Assembly: GCF_009727055.1 (NCBI RefSeq)
Contig: NC_052350.1
Location: forward strand, 34,062,172-34,126,171
Source of the DNA: Benincasa hispida
Lineage: Eukaryota; Streptophyta; Magnoliopsida; Cucurbitales; Cucurbitaceae
Direction: 5' to 3'
Length of the DNA stretch: 64,000 nucleotides
Both the position numbers and the translations under genes were made by a program. The notes under the pieces are model-generated. The model worked only from the letters and a program-made list of their open reading frames with translations, made no database searches and was not told where the DNA came from. Positions 45,491 to 55,935 of this stretch are shown here, one piece after another; the first letter of the stretch is position 1, and the number at the start of each line of letters is the position of its first letter.

Positions 45491-46750
45491 TGAAGGAATA
45501 ATTGACTACCCCTTCAATTAGCTGTTATTCTAAATCATTGAAGCATCATTGCAAAATTAAATGATTTAGGGTTCATCATTCTGCTAAAGCCATATTGGAT
45601 TTAGAAAAGTTATGCAAAAATCTAATAAATACCAATTTATTTATTTGAAAAATACGTTTAATAAAGTCCTTTGAATGTTAGCCACTATAAAATTGACCAA
45701 AAAAAAAAATACTATACGACATGGAAAAAATATTCTTAACACTATTTTCGTAGTTCATGACCTAAATTTCATCTTGACTGAGGAATGTCCTCTAGTCTCA
45801 TCTCCTAATGTAACATAAAATGTTTGTGATACATATGAAAAGTGAACAAAGTCCAATGATATGATCCTAGTTTACATCTTGGCAAGCATGTATGATATCT
45901 TAGCCAAAAGGTATGAGAGCATGGTCACTGCATATGAGATCATGCAATTTATTGCAAGAATTGTTTAGGCGAAAGTCCTCACAAATCGAGTAGAATGGGG
46001 CTGTTATTGAAGAAAGAAGTAATGTCAGCTTCCGCAATGTAATTCAGTCCTTATTGAAAGCCAAAGGATATGAAGGGGAGGAAAATTTTGGCAACTCTAA
46101 AATGGTTCATCATAGAGGTTCGACCTCTTGGATAAAATTTAGAGTTTCTAGAAAGGGGAATAAAGTTAATTCCACTACTCTCCATAAATGAAAGAATTCC
46201 AAAAATGATAAACGTGACTTACTTGTCTTGAAAACGTGTTTAGTGGAGAATGATGTCTCTGCCTAGATAATTGATTCAAAGGTCACTAATCACGTTTGTT
46301 CTTACTTATAGAGAATTAGTTTCTGTAGGCACCTGGAAACTGAAGAGTGGACTCTTCGATATGGTTGGAGAGGTCGTTTCTGTTGCTGCTGTAGGAAGCC
46401 TCAAGTTATTTTTAAACAATAAACAATATATGTTATTAGATGACGTATATGTTATTCCTAAAATTAGGAAGAATTTAATTTCAGTTTCTTGTTTCATTGA
46501 ACATAGGTATTTTCTTTCCTTTGCTGAGAATAAAGTGTTTATTTTAAAAATATAATTGAGATTTGTTCTATTTCATTAGAAAATAACTTGTATGTACTAA
46601 GGTTTTTAGTTACAAAGGTTATTCTAAATACTAAGATGTTCAAAATAGCAACAAAAATAAAAAGACAAAGAATTTCTCCTAAAGAGAATGACCACCTTTG
46701 ACATCTAAGATTAGGTCACATTAATCTCAATAGAATTGAGAGAATTGTTA
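45491..46750 (+). pseudogene. Copia D leader end, gag and protease
   Basis: 45491-45690 matches the end of the Copia A leader (4020-4180). Strongly decayed gag text follows to about 46160. The protease stands at 46260-46555: a TAG in place of Trp, IIDSKVTNHVCS (active-site Gly replaced by Lys), VVSVAAVGSLKLFLNNKQYM and DDVYVIPKIRKNLISVSCF. GAG-pre-integrase text (RLGHINLNRIERIV) ends at about 46750, where Athila-like sequence begins. The element resumes at 62747. Confidence 0.8.
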
Positions 46751-47543
46751 CACATTATCGTCATCAACTTTTATACTCCCCTAACTAGGTACGTGATAGA
46801 TTAATAGTAATTTAATGTTACAAGTCTAATTAAATATACAATCTACCGAATTGAACATTCAATCTAATATTTATTGATGGCCAAATAAAATCAATTAAAA
46901 TAATGACATCAAAAGATAAATTGTTATGCAATTCCATGAGATTCTTAAATATTAACCCAAATCCATATGTAAATCCAACAACACCCTTAAACAAAGAGTC
47001 TAGCACTCATGACTCTCAAGAACATATTCTCATACAAAATCAATAACATTCGAGTAGAAAAAAGAAAGAATCATAGAAAACCCCATCCAAAATGCTCCTC
47101 CTTTGGTAGAAATTTTCACTCTTCTCTCTGTTAGAACATCGAGAAGTTGAACATTCTCCACAATCGATCTTCACTCACTACTCTTAGGTAAGAACTCTCT
47201 CTTTTTGTCTCAAAATTAGGTTTGAATATCTTCCAATTAGTTCAGAATCGTCCCTTCTGTGTTTAGAATTATTAAATTGATCAGAGGGTGGAAATTTTGT
47301 ACAAAATCTTTACCAAAATTATCAAAATTTTAAATTATGGAAAGCCAATGTTGCCACGCTTCGACATCAATGTTGCAATGTTGGTCGGATTCTGCCAAAG
47401 CATTGCAACACTCATCCTTAGCGTTGAACCGCTGCCTCCTAAAGTGCAACTACTACCTTCTGTCGTTAAACATTGCTTTACGTCGTAGCATTGCAATGCC
47501 CCCTGCCTTTTGATACATAGAATTTTTCATCTCTTTTCTTCAC
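46751..47543 (-). mobile_element. Athila-like Gypsy LTR fragment (left copy)
   Basis: It aligns with 61806-62573 along its length, including the stretch with ATTGAACATTCAATYTAA and the block rich in GCGTTGCAA and GCATTGCAA at 47340-47505. Both ends of this copy are cut. It joins Copia D on the left and protease coding text on the right. Confidence 0.8.
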
Positions 47544-47939
47544 TCCCAAAATGATAGGAGTTTCGGAGTCCTCTTCCATGTCCAGCACCATCAAATCTGC
47601 AGGAAAAATAAACTTGTCAACCTTGACTAAAACATCTTCAACAATAACTCGAGGATATGTCAAAGATATGTCAACTAGCTGCAAAGAGATCGTAGTCAGT
47701 TTCACTTCTCCAACATTAAGCTGCCTGGAAAGAGATAAACAAATCAAATTAATGGAAGCACCTAAATCACACAAAGCTCTATCAACAGTCAATGAACCAA
47801 TAGTGCAAGAGATAGTAAAACTCCCTGGATCTTTGAGCTTTTGTGGTAACTTTTTTTGCAGCACAACACTGCACTCTTTTTCCAGACCAATCATTTCATA
47901 TTTCTTAAAGTTATTGTTCTTTGATAGATTATCTTTCAT
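47544..47939 (-). pseudogene. Athila-type protease joined to LTR (minus)
   Basis: The minus-strand ATG at 47939 gives a text typical of Athila/Tat Gypsy proteases: LPQKLKDPGSFTISCTIGS, ALCDLGASINLICLSLSRQL, YPRVIVEDVLVKVDKFIFPA and LDMEEDSETPIILG. The active site reads LCDLGAS, as is normal for this clade. Directly after PIILG the frame runs into LTR sequence and stops at 47478, so RT, RNase H and integrase have been deleted. Confidence 0.87.
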
Positions 47940-49363
47940 GAATTATACATATTAGGCATTTGTTCTAAGGCTTTTAAAAATGGAATATTAATATCCAACT
48001 TCTTAAAAATATCTAGAAACTTAGAAAATTGCCTATCTATTTTTTTTTTTCCTGAAACCTCTAAGGATAACGAATATTATTAGGCACAAAAGGTATAGGT
48101 GAAAAAGACATACCTGAAGATGATTCTGGTTTACTTACTTTTTCCTTTGGTTACTCTTCCTTTGCAACTTCCTTAGCAACTTCCTCAGTTTCTTGCATTT
48201 CACTAGATTCATCATTAAGCTTTTCCACTTCTTTTTCAAGTGGTTCATCATCATCGCCATCTCTCAAATGAGTGGCCAACTTTTTTCCACTCCTCAATGT
48301 CAAAGTTTTACATTCCTCCTTTAGATTCTTCTTAGGACAACTAGGGAATTTTTCTTTTTGCATTGTCTGCAGAGAAGTGGTAATTTGACTAAGATGGACC
48401 TCCATGTTCTGAATTGCCATCCTATGAGCTTGAACTGTGGTCTCTAAATTTGTAGTTTTTTCTCTAGATTCCTTTACAAATTCTAACATTGCCTCCTGTA
48501 GAGAAGATTTCATCTCTTAATTTGATGGTCTTGCACTATAGAATCCAGGTGGTGCCTGCAAAACATTTTATTGTTAGCATAGAAAAAATTTTCATGATTT
48601 CTTAAATTAGGATGATAGTACGTAGGAATTTGTTGGTGGTCCATTTAATGTCCTCTGTCAACATAATTGGCTGTCTCACTCTCCTGTCCACCCCAAAAAT
48701 GTTGAGATTATGCTACCATGGTTGCTTGAGAAGTTATTGATGATGAATTTAATGATTGTCCTCTTGTAACCAATTTAGAGAAAGTGTTAATAATTATGGT
48801 CAATTGAGTCTGAATAGCACTTACCTCATCAAGTCCTTACACACTGACAATTTTGGTGGTGGAATCTTTATCACTTGGCCAATTATAACTCTAATGGCCA
48901 TGTCCTCCAAGATACCATAAGCCTCATTAATAGTTTCTCCAAAGATCGATCCCCTAATAGTATCATTTAGAATGGAATAGTGTTACCATTCAACCCATTA
49001 TAAAATAATTAAATTTTCAAGCAATTGGGATATCCATGTTGTGGACATGTCATCAATAAATCCTTTTATCTCTCCTGACATTCATAGAGTTGCTCATTAG
49101 GCTATTGAGAGAAAGCTACAATCTCAGATCTCAATTTGGATGATTTGGTGGGCAGATAGTATTTGTTCAAAAAGACTTGAGCTAGTTCATCCCATGTTCC
49201 AATGGTCTCTAATGGAATTGATTCAAGCCAATCCTTAGCTCTATCCTACAAAGAGAAAGGAAATGATCTCAGTCTTATGGTATCATTAGAAACTCCATTA
49301 ATTTTTACCATCCCCCAAATTTCAAGGAATGATCTCAAATGCTTGTGAAGATCTTCAATAGGG
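47940..49363 (-). pseudogene. Athila-type gag (minus)
   Basis: From 49360 downward on the minus strand the retrotransposon gag core is readable with stops: IRLRSFPFSL, DRAKDWLESIPLETIGTWDEL, QVFLNKYYLPTKSSKLRSE. The open stretch 48513-48151 is the C-terminal part: a helix-rich region, QKEKFPSCPKKNLKEECKTL, TLRSGKKL and a Glu-rich tail. Stops at about 49250, 49100 and 48980 disable it. In this clade gag and protease are one polyprotein. Confidence 0.83.
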
Positions 49364-49708
49364 TGATGGTAGCGCAAGCGTACGCGTCAAATTATAGTAT
49401 AGTAAAATGGACAAGAGACCGAGTATTGTCCTCTGAGGAATTGGTTTGACTCTTTTAGCTATTCAGAGATTCTTCTAATTTTATTTAGGGGATCGGACTA
49501 TGACGAGAACCTAACTAATCTAATCCTAAAAAGCAAGAAAAGATAAAACTGAGGTGAAACTAGACAAAGACACGTTCTAGGGTATGATTTCGTTAAGAAT
49601 TAACTAAATTAATTATTTTGACCTTAGATTGATTCATGCAAATTATAGATCTGGGAGTCTTTTATCTAATTATCCTCTCTCGAGCTCAGCCCTATCTAAT
49701 GACTAACC
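49364..49708 (-). mobile_element. Athila-like LTR end fragment
   Basis: It begins TGATGGTAGCGC at 49364 and resembles the LTR end at 61435 (TGATGAGCAATGG), sharing GAGGCCGAGTATTRTCCTC-type text. It is interrupted at 49709 by the Copia B LTR. A second Athila copy, or a rearranged piece of the same one, may be its source. Confidence 0.6.
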
Positions 49709-51807
49709 TGAAGGAACTCTTAACTAAGAGCATCCATGAGCGCGTTCAGATCTTTCGGATTTCATTGTGACCGAAATACCACATACACATTCTAATAAAC
49801 AGTTATGCAATTTACACTAATTAAAGACATGCTATGATAAATGAAATATAAGGGATTGAGGTCACATACCAGTTGAAGACTCTCTTCAATTCGAACTCAA
49901 TGTAGCGAAAGAACCTCTACGTTCTCTATCGCTCAGCAAAACAGTCAGCTACGTTAGCACGATCGTTTACACAAACGGCAGCAACACAAATAAGCATGAG
50001 GAAGCAAGAGCGGGGACGACACCACCACTTAGAGCCCTTGGTATTCTCAGAGTGAGAATCCAAAGCGTTGTCTTTGTTGAATTTGGTAGAGGTCCGGGCT
50101 GATCGTGTAGACGATAAGCAAGTGGGAGAGAAGGCTATCGTATAGCGAGTGCTTATCGTTTAGAGAAAGCTACACAATCGTGTAGGAACTAAGCGATCGT
50201 CTAGTAATAGGTAAACGATTATTTAGAAAACATGGCACGCTAAGTGATCGTATAGTAAAGCTAAGCGATCGTTTAGAGAAAAGCATGCGATCGTTTAGAC
50301 GCGAGGTGTGCGATCGTTTAAGCGATGAAGCTCTATTGTATAAGCTTTCAGCTAAGCGATCAAAACATTTTCACACCAACTGTGAATTTTTTATGAATTT
50401 TTTGCCAAATGAAATAATTTTTTATTTTATTCATCGGTTACAATAACCGAATACTGAGTTTCCCATTAACGCACGATCGAGGAGAAGAATTTGTCCAATT
50501 ATCACATAATTAACCAATTTAATTAATAAATGAATATAATAATATTATATTCTTACACAATAGTTTGATATCATATATCTACTATAGTAATTTCTCCTCC
50601 ACTTGATATAAATCATATTTAAATCTAATTTCCTCCAATATAATGTATCTCATAGATTTAGTCAATTATATCATATATAATTAAACAGTTCAATTATATC
50701 ATATATAATCGAACTCCTTCTTGTCAATTTGAACATTTCAAACTGATCTAAAAACTTATTCTTGACTTTATCCAAGCTACCTAGGGGACCTTATGGACCT
50801 GTGGCTCGAAGCTCTAGCGGTACATGAATAGTTGACTAAACTCTTTAGCCATGAGATCCACCATCCGTTAACTGTCAGACATTCAACTAAAGACCAACAG
50901 CTGAACTCTTCTTACCACAGATATGTTTCTGTGTCCATCAGATATAACTAATCATGAGTACGATGACGCTTCACAGATGCTTGTAAGTACAGTTGGGCCA
51001 ATTTACCTTTTTCCCTCTATATTTACATCTCTCTCCTTAAGTAGCACTGACTATGTGTGAACACCTCTCAGGCCAAGAGAAGGTGTGTTGCGCCATATCG
51101 TTTAAGTTCTAGAATCAGCCTTTAAGGGAGCTATCTATCTACTTGCCCCTACCTCAGGGAATGAGTGAATTTCATCTTGTGTAGCTGAGTTCCCAGCTCC
51201 CAAATCAGACGAATCCCCAAAATGGTAGGTTGGAATCGGCGACCTGGCCACTCACACGCATACAAATCAAAGAACCGCCCTCAATGGCAGGAGTTCCCAA
51301 CTCACTAAGGATTGAAGTCATGTTACCTATGGTCATCCTAGTGAAGTGAAGACTCTGTCATGAACGGTGTTATATAACAAGACGTTAATACTTCATGGTC
51401 AGGTCTTATACAAACTCTATGTATAGGAAGCTCCCACTCACATGTCCCCTACACGAATGTTAAGGATCAGATCATCTGTGACAAGTCACAATAGTTGTGA
51501 CCATTCCACAAAGTGGTCCGCATTCATAGCGTTACCACGATAAGGTTTCCCTCTTATATCCATGTACTACAGACCATTTTGGTTATCACTTAAGAAATGA
51601 TCCACTTGTATGTCACCACATATATGCTTCAGTTACATACTGATAACCAGGGATTTTATGTTTATTGGTTTGTGGTAAAGCAAATAAAACATACAACTGA
51701 GCAAAAACAAGATGTGAAGTAAAATATCATATATTATACAACACAAGCATTCGTACAAACTATTTACAAACTACAGGACATGAGACTTTTGGGCATCAAC
51801 CCCAACA
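49709..51807 (-). mobile_element. Copia B 3' LTR
   Basis: Minus-strand LTR from TGTTGGGGTTGATGCCC (51807) to GAGTTCCTTCA (49709), 2.1 kb. Its distal 1.15 kb aligns closely with 58277-59435, the 5' LTR. A motif array occupies 49940-50330. The polypurine tract is 51808-51823 (AGGATAAGTGGGAGAT on the minus strand). Confidence 0.92.
50102..50330 (+). repeat. GCGATCGTTTAG motif array in Copia B 3' LTR
   Basis: Nine ATCGT or ATCGTNTAG cores start at 50102, 50137, 50155, 50177, 50196, 50247, 50268, 50290 and 50313. The fullest form is CTAAGCGATCGTTTAG. The paired LTR has the same array at about 58675-58910. Confidence 0.9.
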
Positions 51808-53760
51808 ATCTCCCACTTATCCTAAAGCAAAGTGGGGTGTACATGAAACTAGTACAAAACAATAAACTAGGGCATAAAATCCCAGTATAAGAAAATCTCC
51901 CACTTGCCCTAGTCCAGCCACAGACGATCCTGTAAATCCATGCTCTGAAGGTGACCCTCAAACACTGTAGCCGTGAGGGCCTTTGTAAACGATTCAACAA
52001 CATTGTGCTCTAAAGCGATCTTCGTGAGAATCACGTCCCCTCGATGCACTATCTCGCGGATCAGATGATACTTTCGCTCTATGTGTTTTTTGCGCCTGTG
52101 ACTCCTCGGCTCCATTGAGATCGCCATTGCCACTATTATCACAATATAGGGTAATATGCCTAGACATATCTGGAACAATTCCACATTAATCAAGAATTCT
52201 TGAGCCAAACGACCTCCTTAGCACTTCGCAACCGCACTCTCCGCCTCTATAGTGGAGTCGGCGATGTACCCTTGCTTAGTGCTTCGCCATATATAGCTCC
52301 TCCGTTAAGAGTAAGAACTGGCCCTGACATGGACTTGAGAACGTCTTTCTCAGTCTGAAAGTCAGAATCCGTGTATTCAGTAAGGATAAATCCCTAATCC
52401 ATACACGAGCATGTAGTCCTCTTCTCCGAGAATACTTGAGGATGTTCTTCAACGTGGTCCAGTGACTCCTGGCAGACTGATACCTACTGACTATCCCATA
52501 GCGTAGCAGATGTCTTAACGAGTACAAAGACATCGCGTACATCAAACTGCAACGGCAGACGCATACGGGACTCGTCTCATCTCCTCAAACCTCTTGAGAC
52601 GTTTAGGACATATTCCTTAGACAAAATGACTCCATGCCTGAACAGCAGTAGGCCCCTCTTGGAGTCCTGCATCGAGTACTTAAGCAATATCTTGTCAATG
52701 TGTGATGCCTAAAGACAGTCTAACACTTTATTCTTACAATTCCCAAAAGATATGTATACCTAGACACCTGAGGTTCTCCTAAATATTTCATTTAGAATTG
52801 GTTGCTAGCCAGTTTTTAACTCCAGCAGTAGACCTACATCATTCCCAATGAGTGATATCTCTACATACACACACTAGAGACTAACTAAAAGGTGATTATC
52901 TTCTTTGTATGACAGGTTCATTAACGTTTTAGTCAAAGCCATATGACTTGATCATAGTATCAAACTGTATGTTCCAAGATCGAGACGCCTATTTTAGCCC
53001 ATAAATGGACCGATTCAACTTGCAAACGTTTTTCTCTTAACCTTGGGCTATGAATCCCTTGGGTTGCACCATATAAATGGTATTCTCAAGATTGCCATTC
53101 AGAAAGGTCGTCTTGACGTTCATTTACCAGATCTCATAATTATAATAAGTTGCAATGGACAGAAGGATGCGGATCAACTTTAACATGGCAATAGGCAAGA
53201 AAGTCTCCTCATAGTCGACTCCCTCTACTTTGGTATAACCCTTTGCCATAATTCGAGCCTTGAAGGTCTGTACCTTCCCATCAACACCCCGTTTGCACTT
53301 GTAGATTCTTTACAACCTATAGGTTTTACCCCATCAGGCTGATCTATAAGATCCCATACTGAGTTGAAGTACATCAACTCCATCACAAGATCCATGGCCT
53401 TGACCTATTCATGGTCTACATTCTCCATTTCCTTCTGATAAGACAAGAGATCCTCAACATCGCTATCTACTACAATAGCAAGGATTTCCGTGAAACATAG
53501 ATAGCGAACGGGCGGGTTTGCAACCCTCGAACTACGTCGAGGTTCCCTCAACTCTTGAGGTGGAACTGACCTACTAGATGAATACCCATCAACAACTCTT
53601 GCTGATGTAGCAGGCTCTTCAACAACTCTTGTTGAAATTTCAGTAGTTTCATTGGAAAGCTCACGCAACATGACTTTACTTCGTGGACTGTGCTCCCTTA
53701 TATAATGCTCCTCTAGGAAAGTAGTGTTCCTTGAAATAAACACCCTATTTTTCGATGGAT
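51808..53760 (-). pseudogene. Copia B RT and RNase H (minus)
   Basis: On the minus strand, the linker VANPPVRYLCFTEILAIVVDS (53405-53743) leads to fragmented RT text (FNSVWDLIDQPDGVKPIGC at about 53360-53310; RRVPYASAVAV at about 52560). The RNase H end is better kept: LAQEFLINVELFQICLGILP, HIERKYHLIREIVHRGDVI and ESFTKALTATVFEGHLQSM (51909-52208). Frameshifts occur every few hundred bases. The region has the usual Copia length, so small indels rather than large deletions inactivated it. Confidence 0.85.
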
Positions 53761-54759
53761 CATAAAAATAATCCCCTTGTATACCTTTCGGGTAGCCTAC
53801 AAAGAGGCATAACCTCGACCCGGTTCCAACTTCTTAGGATTTTCCACAAGCACATTTGCAGGGCAACGCCAAATGCAGAAGTGACGTAAACTAGCTTTAC
53901 GCCCATTCTACAACTCCAGAGGTGTTCTTGCAACACTCTTGGAGGGAACACGATTGAGTATGTATACCGCAGTCTCCACTACGAAACCCCATAACGGGTC
54001 TGGTAAGGAAGGGTAACTCATCATCGAACGAACCATGTTCAATAAGGTTCTATTTCTCCTCTACGCTACACCATTCTGCTGAGGTGTACCCGGAGCTGAG
54101 AGTTAGGATATGATTCCATGTTCTATCAAATAGCCTTGGAATCCCAAGTCAAGAAAACTCAGCACCTCGATCCGGTCGAAATTTTTTAATCCGTTATCCA
54201 ATGCATTTTCAACTTCAGCCTTGAACTCTTTGAACTTTTCAAAGCATTCAAATTTTCGTTGCATAAGATAAACATACCCATACCTAGAGTAATTATCAGT
54301 AAAACTGATAAAATACTCATAGCTACCTCGGGCTCGCACATTCATAGGACTACAAAGGTCAGAATGTACTAACTCAAGAGGCTCCTTGGCTCTATAACCT
54401 TTTCCAGTAAAAGGTCGTTTAGTCATCTTACCCTCAAGGCAAGACTTGCACACCGGTAAAGAATTTTCTTCTAACTCACTTAGAAGTCCATTCTTCACTA
54501 ATCTCTTAATCTTATTGAGATTGATGTGCCCTAAACGAAGATGCCAAAGATGGGCATTTTCTTTTGGAGAAATACGTTGACGTTTTGTTTGAGTTACGAC
54601 AGTTTTAAACAATTCTGTGTTATGGAGGGAATTAATGGCTAACGGCCTTAGCACATATAAATTAGATTCTAGATTTGCTGTACAAATAATAACACCATCT
54701 TTATAAATAAATGCTTTATCCACATTAAAAGAAATAATGTATTTCATTGCAATAAACAC
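53761..54759 (-). pseudogene. Copia B integrase (minus)
   Basis: The 218-codon open frame 54759-54103 begins in the protease tail (MFIAMKYIISFNVDKAFIYK), then has HLWHLRLGHINLNKIKRLV and CKSCLEGKMTKRPF (zinc-binding HHCC) and LELVHSDLCSPMNVRARGSYE with the first catalytic Asp. It is followed by FISFTDNYSRYGYVYLM. The region of the second Asp is scrambled by a frameshift at about 54185. The C-terminal part (PLPDPLWGFV-like and FGVALQMCLW text) continues to 53760 in other frames. Confidence 0.88.
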
Positions 54760-55482
54760 TTTACAAAAATGAGGTTCCTCTTAAGTTCGAAAATAATATA
54801 TACATCATTCAAAACTAGAAACCTATTTTGTAAAGCTAACTGGAGCCCTCCCACTGCCACAGCTGAGACGACGTGCCCGATATCTACTTGCATCGTCATT
54901 TGACCAGCCTCCAACTGTCGCCAAGATCTAATTCCCTGAAAAGAAGAACAAACGTGGTTAGTAGTGCCCGAATCAATTATCCAGGCAGAATCATCATTCT
55001 CCACTAAACAAGTTTCAAGTACAAGTAAATCATATTTACTATTATCTGCCTTGGCGGCCTTCCTCTCTTTCAGACAGCAAGGATAGTTCCTCTTCCAGTG
55101 TCGATCCTAATTGCAGTGGAAACACTCCCTTTTCAACCGATGGACGCCTCCTTGGGGCGACAGACGACGGGTTAGAAAGCATCTTCCCTTTTCCATTACC
55201 ACCCTTCTTCTTCTTCCCCTTTGTAGAGTTAGAAGTAGAAGGTGCAAACTTCATTCCTGAGGTCGAACCTCTATGGAATATCCTGGAGGATGAAGCAACA
55301 TTTGCCTCACCCTTCTTCCTCTCCTTACTTTTCGTAAAGATTGGTAGGTTTGCAACTCGTTGAGGAAAGTTGTAAGGTTATATTTCACTTTGTTAAGAAT
55401 CACATTACTAACAAAGTGTAGGAAGCTCTTCGACAAAGAATGCAAGATTATGCTAACCTGGCTGCCTTCATCAATGGTAGAC
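54744..55482 (-). pseudogene. Copia B zinc knuckle and protease (minus)
   Basis: A Lys/Gly-rich stretch (GKKKKGGNGKGKML) precedes a knuckle-like CFHCN motif in the neighbouring frame. The protease follows in the frame starting at 55004: WIIDSGTTNHVCSS with the Asp-Ser-Gly triad intact, and VVSAVAVGGLQLALQNRFLV, DVYIIFELKRNLIFVKCLL. The end overlaps the next open frame by 16 bases. Confidence 0.86.
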
Positions 55483-55935
55483 CTATTGAAATGGAAGATT
55501 CTTCAACTCTACCACATTGAAATGGACCATCATGTTAAGCACATGTTCATGAAAAGAGGTGCCTTCTTCCATTTTGGAGTTGAATATATACTTAAGAGCT
55601 TCATGCATAAGCTGTTCAGACAGTTGTCCAAACATCCCCCGGAGGAACTCCATGATCTCACATGCTGAGACCATAGGCTCATGTTTCTTGGCAAAGACTT
55701 CAGAAAGACTCGCCAAGATGTAGCCTTGGGCCTTCTCATTTGTCCGTGTCCATCGCTTGTATGCCTCCCGAATATTTCGAGCGGCATTGGGAGCTGGAAT
55801 AGGAAGACAGACCTCCATAAAGGCGAAGATGAGATCCTTGATGATAAGCATCATCGTGATCATGTGTTTCCATGTCGAAAAGTTATCACCAGTTAATTTT
55901 TCGGTGCTAAGCAAAGCTAACGTGGCTGTGGCCAT
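55483..55935 (-). pseudogene. Copia B gag, N-terminal 150 codons (minus)
   Basis: The best-preserved gag in the window, from the ATG at 55935: LLSTEKLTGDNFSTWKHMI, REAYKRWTRTNEKAQGYILA, CEIMEFLRGMFGQLSEQLMH and EALKYIFNSKMEEGTSFHEH. It is the UBN2-type capsid. The frame ends at 55483, but related text (SKSFLHFVSNVILNKVKYNL) continues in the next frame, so one indel separates the two. Confidence 0.9.

Noticed and set aside
47551..47955. 134-codon plus-strand frame rich in Ser and Thr
   Set aside because: It is the antisense of the Athila protease at 47544-47939, whose minus-strand text is clearly conserved.
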